Source: Clostridiales bacterium
Lineage (GTDB): Bacteria; Bacillota; Clostridia; Oscillospirales; Oscillospiraceae
DNA: 11,437 nt
Reading direction: 5' to 3'
Assembly: GCA_020861055.1 (NCBI GenBank)
Contig: JAJBTD010000203.1
Location: 1 to 11,437 of the forward strand
Below are positions 6,525-11,437 of the stretch, in pieces. How positions within the stretch are numbered: position 1 is the first letter of the stretch; every line of letters starts with the position of its first letter. A program made the translations under genes and the position numbers. The notes beneath the pieces were generated by a model that did not search any database, was not told the DNA's origin, and saw only the letters and a list, made by a program, of their open reading frames with translations.

Positions 6525-6553
6525 GTTGGGACCAGGTTTTACCTGGTCCCAAC
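6525..6553 (+). terminator. Probable intrinsic terminator of the membrane protein gene
   Basis: GTTGGGACCAGGT (6525-6537) and ACCTGGTCCCAAC (6541-6553) form a perfect 13-bp stem with a TTT loop. On the plus strand it is followed by GCTGTTTTATAA, an interrupted but T-rich tail. The stem is about 75 bases beyond the stop codon at 6449. Confidence 0.65.
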
Positions 6554-6587
6554 GCTGTTTTATAACGGAATTTTGGCGAAACCGGCC

Positions 6588-7223
6588 TCAGTATCCCAGA
6601 TTCTCTCCCACCAGGATGACGTGGATGCGTCCGGGGGTGCGGCTGCGGCGGGTGATGAGGAACTGGCAGCAGATGCTGTCCGGGTTCTGACAGTCGGCAC
6701 ACCGGCCCCGGCTGGTGCAGGGGGTAGAGAGGCCGAAGCGGACGGCGTTGGTGGGGGCGGCCACATTTCTGGCCCGCTTCATAGCGGAGTCCAGATCGGG
6801 ACAGACCTTATTCATCCCGGCGATCACCACCACCTGCTTCGGGCCGAAGGCCAGGGCGGCCACCCGGTTGCCGTTGCCGTCGATGTTGACCAGCATCCCG
6901 TCCAGGGTGACGGCGTTGGCGGAGAGAAAATAGACGTCGCAGAACAACGTCTGACGATAGACCTCCCGCACCTGCTCCGGGTCGGTGGGGGCGTGGCGGT
7001 CTAAGGCCACACAGCCGGAGGAGCCGATGGTATCCAGCAGGCCGATCTCATCTAGAGTGGCGGAGCCGCCCCATGCCACGGAGGCACCCGGAAGGAGAAA
7101 CCGTTTGCCCGCCTCCAGTGCGTCCGCTGCGGTGGCGCAGTATTCTCCGGTCATGCCCCGGCGCTCCAGGCCCTGAATGACCGTCCGGGCGGCGTTTTCC
7201 CGGTAAACGCTCACGTTGCTCAT
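6588..7223 (-). CDS. LUD-domain (LutC/YkgG-like, DUF162) protein with C-terminal Cys cluster
   Basis: A 211-residue protein resembling the single-domain LUD proteins annotated 'lactate utilization protein'. Features include the Gly-rich WGGSATLDEIGL (51-62), SANAVTLDGMLVNIDGNGNR (101-120) and FGPKQVVVIAGMNKV (126-140), characteristic of this family. A cysteine cluster near the C-terminus, C169-x5-C175-x2-C178-x6-C185-C186, could bind metal or an Fe-S cluster; that is inference. Related proteins act in lactate oxidation with LutA/LutB, but those partners are absent here, so the physiological role is open. It starts one base after the stop of the DtxR-family gene, and its Shine-Dalgarno (GGAGGAG) lies within that gene's end, so the two are co-transcribed and probably translationally coupled. 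A link to iron status is suggested by context only. Confidence 0.85.
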   Translation of the reverse strand: MSNVSVYRENAARTVIQGLERRGMTGEYCATAADALEAGKRFLLPGASVAWGGSATLDEIGLLDTIGSSGCVALDRHAPTDPEQVREVYRQTLFCDVYFLSANAVTLDGMLVNIDGNGNRVAALAFGPKQVVVIAGMNKVCPDLDSAMKRARNVAAPTNAVRFGLSTPCTSRGRCADCQNPDSICCQFLITRRSRTPGRIHVILVGENLGY

Positions 7224-7224
7224 A

Positions 7225-7629
7225 TCAGCTCTCCTCCTGTGTCGGGGCGGCTGTCTCCGGCGAAAGCTGAGCGGAGATGTATTCCTTTAGCTTTTCAAAG
7301 GTGACGGGGCTGACGTCGTGCTCCATCCGGCAGGCGTCCTCCGCGGCCACGTCGGCGGGGACGCCCAGAGAGACTAGCCACCGAGTGAGCAGCACATGGC
7401 GCTCGTAAATCGTCTCGGCAATTTTCCGGCCGGAGTCGGTCAGATCCAGCAGGCCGTCCTTTCCCATGGTGATGTAACCGTTTTCCCGGAGCAGGCTCAC
7501 CGCCCGGCTGACGCTGGGTTTGGAAAAGTCCAGCTTATGGGCCACGTCGATGGAACGGGCGGAGCCCTTCTCCAGCTGTATCATCAAAATGGCTTCCAGA
7601 TAGTTTTCGGCAGATTCGTGAATTTTCAT
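7225..7629 (-). CDS. DtxR-family metal-dependent transcriptional regulator (short form)
   Basis: A 134-residue repressor with an N-terminal winged helix (about 8-65; recognition region DFSKPSVSRAVSLL) and a dimerisation domain (about 66-125). It ends without the SH3-like third domain of DtxR/IdeR, so its size is like MntR. The metal-site region reads EDACRMEHDVS (97-107): Cys100, Glu103 and His104 align with DtxR Cys102, Glu105 and His106, whereas MntR has Glu in place of this Cys. His78 aligns with DtxR His79/MntR His77. Asn9 stands where DtxR has Met10 and MntR Asp8. This favours Fe(II) sensing. It is divergent from feoA, whose promoter carries a matching inverted repeat. GGAGGG lies 8 bases before the ATG. 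Confidence 0.92.
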   Translation of the reverse strand: MKIHESAENYLEAILMIQLEKGSARSIDVAHKLDFSKPSVSRAVSLLRENGYITMGKDGLLDLTDSGRKIAETIYERHVLLTRWLVSLGVPADVAAEDACRMEHDVSPVTFEKLKEYISAQLSPETAAPTQEES

Positions 7630-7660
7630 TTGCTTGGCCCTCCATGCCTGGGATGGTCTG

Positions 7661-7679
7661 CTCCGTCAGGATGACGGAG
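7661..7679 (-). other. Stem-loop in the leader of the DtxR-family gene
   Basis: CTCCGTC-AGGAT-GACGGAG forms a perfect 7-bp stem with a 5-base loop, 18 bases upstream of the GGAGGG Shine-Dalgarno of the regulator gene. No T-tract follows on the minus strand, so it is a leader structure rather than a terminator. Confidence 0.5.
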
Positions 7680-7691
7680 TTTCTGCTTTTT

Positions 7692-7720
7692 AGCTTACCA
7701 CAGATCGTTAAATTATTCAA
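7692..7720 (-). promoter_or_regulatory. Possible promoter of the dtxR-LUD operon
   Basis: On the minus strand, -35-like TTGAAT (7720-7715), a 17-base spacer and -10-like TAAGCT (7697-7692). The -35 is good (TTGA match) but the -10 is weak (3 of 6). It is the best-spaced candidate before the start at 7629. Confidence 0.4.
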
Positions 7721-7735
7721 GAGTGAAATTAGCTA

Positions 7736-7764
7736 TTGACAACCTGAGTTAGTTGATGTAAACT
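7736..7764 (+). promoter_or_regulatory. feo operon promoter
   Basis: -35 TTGACA (7736-7741, perfect consensus), a 17-base spacer and -10 TAAACT (7759-7764). Transcription would begin near 7771, leaving a leader of about 67 bases before feoA. The spacer and -10 are covered by an inverted repeat at 7746-7769. Confidence 0.88.
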
Positions 7765-7769
7765 AACTC
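7746..7769. promoter_or_regulatory. Putative operator for the DtxR-family regulator
   Basis: A perfect inverted repeat, GAGTTAGTT - 6 bases - AACTAACTC. It overlaps the spacer and -10 of the feo promoter, the ideal place for a repressor. The half-sites contain TTAG/CTAA, as in DtxR/IdeR boxes. Together with the divergent DtxR-family gene, this supports iron-dependent repression of feo; that binding is inferred. Confidence 0.75.
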
Positions 7770-7779
7770 TGCAATCAAA

Positions 7780-7797
7780 GGTTAGCATACCATAACC
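7780..7797. promoter_or_regulatory. Secondary dyad GGTTA-N8-TAACC in the feo leader
   Basis: GGTTAGCATACCATAACC has 5-bp complementary ends and a TTAG core. It lies just downstream of the predicted transcription start. It may be a second, weaker regulator site or a small RNA hairpin; 6 of 9 half-site positions are symmetric. Confidence 0.35.
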
Positions 7798-7837
7798 GCG
7801 TGAGACACGGCAGACCATTTTACGTATGGAGGGACAA

Positions 7838-8050
7838 ATGATGCCTTTGACAATGGCCCCAACCGGGCAGGAGAATACCGTCAAGCGCATTACCGGGAGG
7901 GACGAGACCCGCCGCTTCCTGGCAAATCTCGGCTTTGTAGAGGGCGGAAGCGTGACGGTGATCAGCGAGGTATCCGGGAATCTGATTGTCAGCGTGAAGG
8001 ACACCCGGATTGCCCTGAGCAAGAGCATGGCAAACCGAGTCATGGTATGA
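7838..8050 (+). CDS. feoA: FeoA-domain protein 1
   Basis: A 70-residue SH3-like FeoA protein, a cytoplasmic partner of the ferrous iron transporter FeoB. The sequence MMPLTMAPTGQENTVKRITG is typical of clostridial FeoA N-termini, followed by the usual FLANLGFVEGGSVTVISEVSGNLIVSVKDTRIALS pattern (broken here only by its length: 'LGFVEGGSVTV' and 'GNLIVSVKDTRIAL' are the diagnostic parts). Start choice: GGAGGG at 7828-7833 serves adjacent ATGs at 7838 and 7841; an ATG at 7826 overlaps the Shine-Dalgarno and is unlikely. It is the first gene after the regulated promoter and is followed 19 bases later by a second feoA. Confidence 0.93.
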   Translation: MMPLTMAPTGQENTVKRITGRDETRRFLANLGFVEGGSVTVISEVSGNLIVSVKDTRIALSKSMANRVMV

Positions 8051-8069
8051 CGGAAAAGGGGAGAATGAA

Positions 8070-8291
8070 ATGAAGACACTGAGAGATGTACAGCCGGGAC
8101 AGACCGCCAGGGTGATCCGGCTCCACGGGGAGGGCCCTGTGCGCCGCCGGATTATGGACATGGGCATCACCAAGGGGACCGATCTGACTGTCCGCAAGGT
8201 AGCGCCTCTGGGCGACCCGGTGGAGATCACCGTCCGGGGCTATGAGCTGTCCGTCCGCAAGGGCGACGCCGACTGCATCGAGGTTAAGTGA
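8070..8291 (+). CDS. feoA: FeoA-domain protein 2
   Basis: A 73-residue second FeoA paralogue: MKTLRDVQPGQTARVIRL, then RRRIMDMGITKGTDLTV and PLGDPVEITVRGYELSVRK. These are the canonical FeoA segments (LxxMGxxxGtxl and DPxxixvrgyxlalR). It differs clearly from the first FeoA, which lacks the DPVEI motif, so the two are old paralogues rather than a recent duplication. GGGGAG precedes the ATG at 8070 by 6 bases. FeoA proteins are thought to modulate FeoB through its G-domain. Confidence 0.95.
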   Translation: MKTLRDVQPGQTARVIRLHGEGPVRRRIMDMGITKGTDLTVRKVAPLGDPVEITVRGYELSVRKGDADCIEVK

Positions 8292-8295
8292 AAAA

Positions 8296-8318
8296 TGGCT
8301 CCCTCAAAGAGGGGGCCA
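8296..8318 (+). repeat. Mini hairpin repeat between feoA and feoB
   Basis: TGGCTCCCTC-AAA-GAGGGGGCCA forms a 10-bp stem with one G-T pair. It is the same GCTCCCTC/GAGGGAGC hairpin found at 57-75, 271-289 and 10967-10983. It sits just ahead of the feoB ribosome binding site (8336-8341) and has no T-tract. Confidence 0.75.
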
Positions 8319-8349
8319 AAAAGCGTATCAAAGAGAGGAAGTAAGCATC

Positions 8350-10887
8350 ATGGCACAGATCAAAATCGCTCTGGCGGGCAACCCGAACTGTGGCAAGACC
8401 ACCATGTTCAACGCCCTGACCGGAGCTTCCCAGTATGTGGGCAACTGGCCCGGCGTCACGGTGGAGAAAAAGGAGGGCAAGCTCCGGGGCTATAAGGACG
8501 TGATCGTCACCGACCTGCCCGGCATTTACTCCCTGAGCCCGTACACGCTGGAAGAGGTCGTCTCCCGGAACTACCTGCTCAACGAGAAGCCGGACGTGAT
8601 CATCAACCTGGTGGACGGCTCCAACATCGAGCGGAACCTGTACCTCACCACTCAGATTCTGGAGCTGGGCCTGCCGGTGCTCATCGCCCTGAACATGATG
8701 GACGTGGTCAAGAAGCGCGGAGACGTGATCAACGTGGAGAAGCTCTCCAAGGAGCTGGGCTGCCCCATCGTGGAGACCGCCGCCGTCACCGGCGAGGGAC
8801 TGGACGAGATGGCGAAGCGCGCGGTGGAGCTGGCGAACAGCCATCAGGCCGCCCCCGCCCCCAAGGGCTTTATCAAGGAGATCGAGAGCGCTCTGACTGA
8901 AATTTCCGCTGCCATCGAGGGCAAGGTGGCCGTCCCCTCCGCTCTGCGCTGGTACACCGTCAAGGTGTTCGAGCGGGACGAGAAGGTGCTGGCCGACCTG
9001 GGCTATGGGGAGAGCCTCCCGGCGGAGCTGGAGTCCGTCGTCGCCCGCGTCGAGGAAAATCTGGACGACGACGCCGAGAGCATCATCACCGGTCAGCGGT
9101 ACGACGCCATCGGCCGCATTGTGGGTAAGACCGTCCATAAGAAGGAGACGGGGCTGACCATGTCCGACAAGATCGACCGGGTGGTCACCAACCGGGTGCT
9201 GGCTCTGCCCATTTTTGCCCTGGTCATCTGCTTCATCTATTATGTCTCCGTCTCCACGGTAGGCTCCTGGTGGACAGACTGGGCCAACGACCAGTTCCTG
9301 GGAGAAGACGGCTGGTTCCTCTTCGGCATTGGCCGCTCCGAGTATGACGACGCCGCCGACGAGTTCAGCGAGGCGGAGCAGATCATCAACGGCGCGGACT
9401 ACTACGATGCCGACGTGGGCGATATGCTCCACTCCGACGGCTATCTCGACCAGGCTGTCGCCGCGGGCTACACCTTCGACGGCGAGAGCGACGACGTAGA
9501 GGCCCTGGAGGCCCTGGCCGCCGAGATCGAGGCGGACGGCGGACTGACCGTCAGCGTGGACATCTGGGATCTGGAGGAGATGGAGGTCACCGACACTATC
9601 TCAGTCACCGTGGAGGACTTCCTGGCTGCCGCCGAGGTGGAGGAGCCTGACCCCGCGGACTACAGCCCCGTGTACATCCCCGGCATTTACACCCTGCTCC
9701 AGACCGGTCTGGAGGCGATCAACTGCAACGAGCTGCTCCAGGCCCTGATCCTGGACGGCATCTGGGCCGGCGTGGGCGCGGTCCTGGGCTTTGTGCCTCA
9801 GATGCTGGTGCTGTTCTTCTTCATGGCTATCCTGGAGGACTGCGGCTATATGGCCCGTATCGCCTTCATCATGGACCGTATCTTCCGGCGCTTCGGCCTC
9901 TCCGGTAAGAGCTTCATCCCCATGCTCATCGGCACGGGCTGCGGCATCCCCGGCGTCATGGCCACCCGGACCATCGAGAACGAGTCCGACCGGAAGATGA
10001 GCATTATGACCACCACCTTTATGCCCTGCGGGGCCAAGCTGCCCATCATCGCCCTCATCGCCGGAGCGCTGTTCAACGACGCCTGGTGGGTCGGCCCCTC
10101 CTGCTACTTCCTGGGCATCGCCGCGGTGCTGTTCACCGGCATTGTGATGAAAAAGACCAAGGCCTTCGCCGGGGACCCCGCTCCCTTCGTCATGGAGCTG
10201 CCCGCCTACCATATGCCCCGTCCCAAGGGCGTGCTCATCCACATGTGGGACCGGGCCAAGAGCTTCATCAAAAAGGCGGGCACCATCATCCTGCTGGCCA
10301 GCGCCCTGGTGTGGTTCCTCTCCAGCTTCGGCTTTGAAAACGGTTTCGGCATGGTGGAGGATATGGACAACTCCCTGCTGGCCGCAGTGGGCGGCGTGTT
10401 CTCCTTCCTGTTCGTGCCCCTGGGCTTCGGCGACTGGAAGGCCACCGCAGCCGTTGTCACCGGCCTGATCGCCAAGGAGAACGTGGTCGGCACCTTCGGC
10501 GTGCTGTACGCCGGTCTGGAGGAGGTCTCCGAGTCCGGCTACGAGACCTGGGCCATCCTGCGCCAGACCTACACCGCCGCCGCCGCCTATGCGTTCCTGG
10601 CCTTCAACCTGCTGTGCGCCCCCTGCTTCGCCGCCATCGGCGCCATGAGGCGGGAGTTCGGCACCACCAAATGGACCCTGGCCGCCGTGGGCTATCAGTG
10701 CCTGCTGGCCTGGTGCGTGGCGCTGGTGGTCTATCAGCTGGGCGGACTGTTCACCGGGGTCTGCACCTTCGGCTTTTGGACGGTGGTCGCCATCGCCCTG
10801 GTGGCGCTGGGCATCTACCTCCTGGCCCGTCCGGGCTACAAGCCGGAGAGCGAGCGCCTCTCCAAGCGGGCTGCCGCCAACGTGTGA
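8350..10887 (+). CDS. feoB: Ferrous iron transporter FeoB with an acidic insertion
   Basis: An 845-residue GTP-dependent Fe(II) importer of the inner membrane. The G-domain shows G1 GNPNCGKT (10-17), G2 Thr37 in GNWPGVT, G3 DLPG (55-58) and G4 NMMD (115-118). The first membrane helix starts near 285. The two gate-type motifs are present: GTGCGIPGVMATR (528-540) and MPCGAKLPI (558-566), each with its conserved Cys. The start at 8350 is set by AGGAAG 8 bases upstream and the normal N-terminus MAQIKIALAGN; a longer frame from 8242 would overlap feoA. Odd feature: residues 329-437, after the first helix, form an Asp/Glu-rich insertion (35 acidic, 1 basic residue) not in ordinary FeoB; without it the protein is a normal ~736 residues. 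Confidence 0.96.
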   Translation: MAQIKIALAGNPNCGKTTMFNALTGASQYVGNWPGVTVEKKEGKLRGYKDVIVTDLPGIYSLSPYTLEEVVSRNYLLNEKPDVIINLVDGSNIERNLYLTTQILELGLPVLIALNMMDVVKKRGDVINVEKLSKELGCPIVETAAVTGEGLDEMAKRAVELANSHQAAPAPKGFIKEIESALTEISAAIEGKVAVPSALRWYTVKVFERDEKVLADLGYGESLPAELESVVARVEENLDDDAESIITGQRYDAIGRIVGKTVHKKETGLTMSDKIDRVVTNRVLALPIFALVICFIYYVSVSTVGSWWTDWANDQFLGEDGWFLFGIGRSEYDDAADEFSEAEQIINGADYYDADVGDMLHSDGYLDQAVAAGYTFDGESDDVEALEALAAEIEADGGLTVSVDIWDLEEMEVTDTISVTVEDFLAAAEVEEPDPADYSPVYIPGIYTLLQTGLEAINCNELLQALILDGIWAGVGAVLGFVPQMLVLFFFMAILEDCGYMARIAFIMDRIFRRFGLSGKSFIPMLIGTGCGIPGVMATRTIENESDRKMSIMTTTFMPCGAKLPIIALIAGALFNDAWWVGPSCYFLGIAAVLFTGIVMKKTKAFAGDPAPFVMELPAYHMPRPKGVLIHMWDRAKSFIKKAGTIILLASALVWFLSSFGFENGFGMVEDMDNSLLAAVGGVFSFLFVPLGFGDWKATAAVVTGLIAKENVVGTFGVLYAGLEEVSESGYETWAILRQTYTAAAAYAFLAFNLLCAPCFAAIGAMRREFGTTKWTLAAVGYQCLLAWCVALVVYQLGGLFTGVCTFGFWTVVAIALVALGIYLLARPGYKPESERLSKRAAANV

Positions 10888-10895
10888 GCAAAATC

Positions 10896-10938
10896 CTGTC
10901 GGCGAATTCGCAGGGGTTTGGTACGAATTCGCCGACAG
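10896..10938. repeat. 32-bp box copy 3, forming a 15-bp inverted repeat after feoB
   Basis: CTGTCGGCGAATTCG (10896-10910) and CGAATTCGCCGACAG (10924-10938) are perfect reverse complements around a 13-base loop. The inner 32 bases (10902-10933) are copy 3 of the box at 181-212. It begins 8 bases after the feoB stop. No T-tract follows, so it is more like a REP-type 3' structure than a terminator. Confidence 0.85.
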
Positions 10939-10966
10939 CCTTGCGCAGACGAAAATGCCTGCCGCA

Positions 10967-10983
10967 CTCCCTCAGAGAGGGAG
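10967..10983 (+). repeat. Mini hairpin repeat before the Cys-rich protein gene
   Basis: CTCCCTC-AGA-GAGGGAG forms a perfect 7-bp stem. The surrounding CCTGCCGC (10958-10965) and GAGAGGGAGCC match 238-245 and 280-290, so together with the box at 10902 this is a shortened copy of the composite repeat at 181-290. Confidence 0.8.
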
Positions 10984-11006
10984 CCAGGAAAGAAAGGAGC
11001 GTCCTC

Positions 11007-11195
11007 ATGGGAACCGTACTGGTTGCGATCATTCTGATCGTCGTGTTCGTCCTCGCCTTCCGGGCGACGGCGAAGGAGATGAAGAAGGGCGGCTGCGCCT
11101 ATTGCTCCGCCTGTGCCTCCCACCGCAAGCCCGGCAAACAGCAGCCCACCGGCTGCACCGGCGAGTGCAGCGCGTGCAGTCACCGCTGCCACTGA
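11007..11195 (+). CDS. FeoB-associated Cys-rich membrane protein
   Basis: A 62-residue protein with one N-terminal membrane helix (about 3-19, MGTVLVAIILIVVFVLAF) and a short basic segment. A cysteine-rich tail carries seven Cys at 30, 33, 36, 50, 54, 57 and 61, the first three as CAYCSAC. This matches the 'FeoB-associated Cys-rich membrane protein' family often found after feoB in Firmicutes; a role in Fe(II) handling or FeoB function is assumed but not established. AAGGAG lies 7 bases before the ATG. It follows feoB by 119 bases containing repeat modules, and precedes the operon terminator by 19 bases. Confidence 0.92.
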   Translation: MGTVLVAIILIVVFVLAFRATAKEMKKGGCAYCSACASHRKPGKQQPTGCTGECSACSHRCH

Positions 11196-11214
11196 GCCTG
11201 GTAAAATTCCTGAG

Positions 11215-11243
11215 ATCCCCCGGCGGAATGCCGGGGGATTTTC
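11215..11243 (+). terminator. Intrinsic terminator of the feo operon
   Basis: ATCCCCCGGC (11215-11224) and GCCGGGGGAT (11230-11239) form a perfect 10-bp stem with a GGAAT loop. It is followed by TTTC. It begins 19 bases after the stop of the Cys-rich protein gene. Confidence 0.88.
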
Positions 11244-11347
11244 AGTCTACAAAAAACATACGCCTGTCGCTGTTCCCTTTATGAATGCCGGGGATGGAAG
11301 CGGGTGTAAATCCGTTCTCTTTGACAGAATGACGAAGACAGCGACAA

Positions 11348-11376
11348 CAAGGGCCAGGCAAACCGCCTGGCCCTTG
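11348..11376. terminator. 12-bp hairpin, probably the terminator of the gene at the right edge
   Basis: CAAGGGCCAGGC (11348-11359) and GCCTGGCCCTTG (11365-11376) form a perfect 12-bp stem with a 5-base loop. It lies 20 bases beyond the stop of the minus-strand gene at 11397. The tail on that strand (TTGTCGCTG) is only weakly T-rich; on the plus strand the tail is ATTGATTT. Confidence 0.6.
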
Positions 11377-11396
11377 ATTGATTTACCTTTGTTCCG

Positions 11397-11437
11397 TTAT
11401 TCAGCGGTTCCGTTTGCCTCTTCAGACTGCTTCTTGT
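11397..11437 (-). CDS. C-terminal end of an unidentified minus-strand gene (partial)
   Basis: The minus strand from the window edge reads KKQSEEANGTAE and then TAA at 11399-11397, followed by a strong hairpin. The polar, acidic tail with hydrophilic residues looks like a natural protein C-terminus. The product cannot be named from 12 residues. Confidence 0.5.
   Translation of the reverse strand, partial: KKQSEEANGTAE

Noticed and set aside
7225..7629. Naming the regulator MntR
   Set aside because: Length fits, but the metal-site motif has the Cys typical of iron-sensing DtxR/IdeR and the neighbours are feo genes.
10614..11195. 193-codon open frame ending in the Cys-rich protein
   Set aside because: Its first two thirds are an out-of-frame shadow of feoB and repeat sequence; the Shine-Dalgarno before 11007 sets the true start.
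11320..11325. TTGACA as a promoter -35 in the right intergenic region
   Set aside because: There is no AT-rich -10 at a suitable distance; the sequence downstream is GACAGCGACAAC.

Overview
The window looks like a chromosomal segment of a GC-rich gut Clostridia (Oscillospiraceae-type, in the broad Flavonifractor/Intestinimonas/Lawsonibacter range). This placement is inferred from the strong G/C preference at third codon positions, Shine-Dalgarno sites of the GGAGG type, sigma-A-like promoters, a feo operon ending in a FeoB-associated Cys-rich membrane protein, and short hairpin repeats of the GCTCCCTC-NNN-GAGGGAGC type. No species can be fixed from the sequence alone.

Left part (1-430): about 430 bases with no intact gene. 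The first ~56 bases encode what looks like the last residues of a transposase, running into a repeat. Repeats fill most of the rest: two copies of a ~120-bp unit sharing a perfect 56-base core, and a 244-bp segment (181-424) bounded by imperfect 32-bp inverted repeats, which looks like a MITE. A third copy of the 32-bp box lies at 10902-10933 inside the feo operon.

Second block (431-5498, minus strand): a complete five-gene oligopeptide/dipeptide/nickel-type ABC importer in the order lipoprotein binding protein, ATPase D, ATPase E, permease B, permease C. Three junctions are ATGA stop/start overlaps and one has a 4-base gap. A strong promoter (TTGACT-17-TATACT) precedes it. The substrate cannot be read from the sequence; peptides are the default expectation.

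Third block (5539-6553, plus strand): a divergently transcribed unknown membrane protein with about five membrane segments and a basic linker carrying five Tyr-X-Gly motifs. It has its own extended -10 promoter. Its 3' region meets the next minus-strand operon in a convergent intergenic region holding large hairpins.

Fourth block (6588-11243): an iron-handling locus. A short DtxR-family regulator and a LUD-domain protein form a tightly coupled minus-strand pair. Divergent from them is the operon feoA-feoA-feoB-Cys-rich membrane protein. Its promoter (TTGACA-17-TAAACT) is overlapped by a perfect 9+9 inverted repeat with DtxR-type TTAG/CTAA half-sites, so iron-dependent repression by the neighbouring regulator is the natural model. 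The FeoB has an unusual acidic insertion of about 109 residues after the first membrane segment. The operon ends at a clear intrinsic terminator.

Right end (11244-11437): a short intergenic stretch with a 12-bp hairpin and the last 12 codons of a minus-strand gene that runs off the window.
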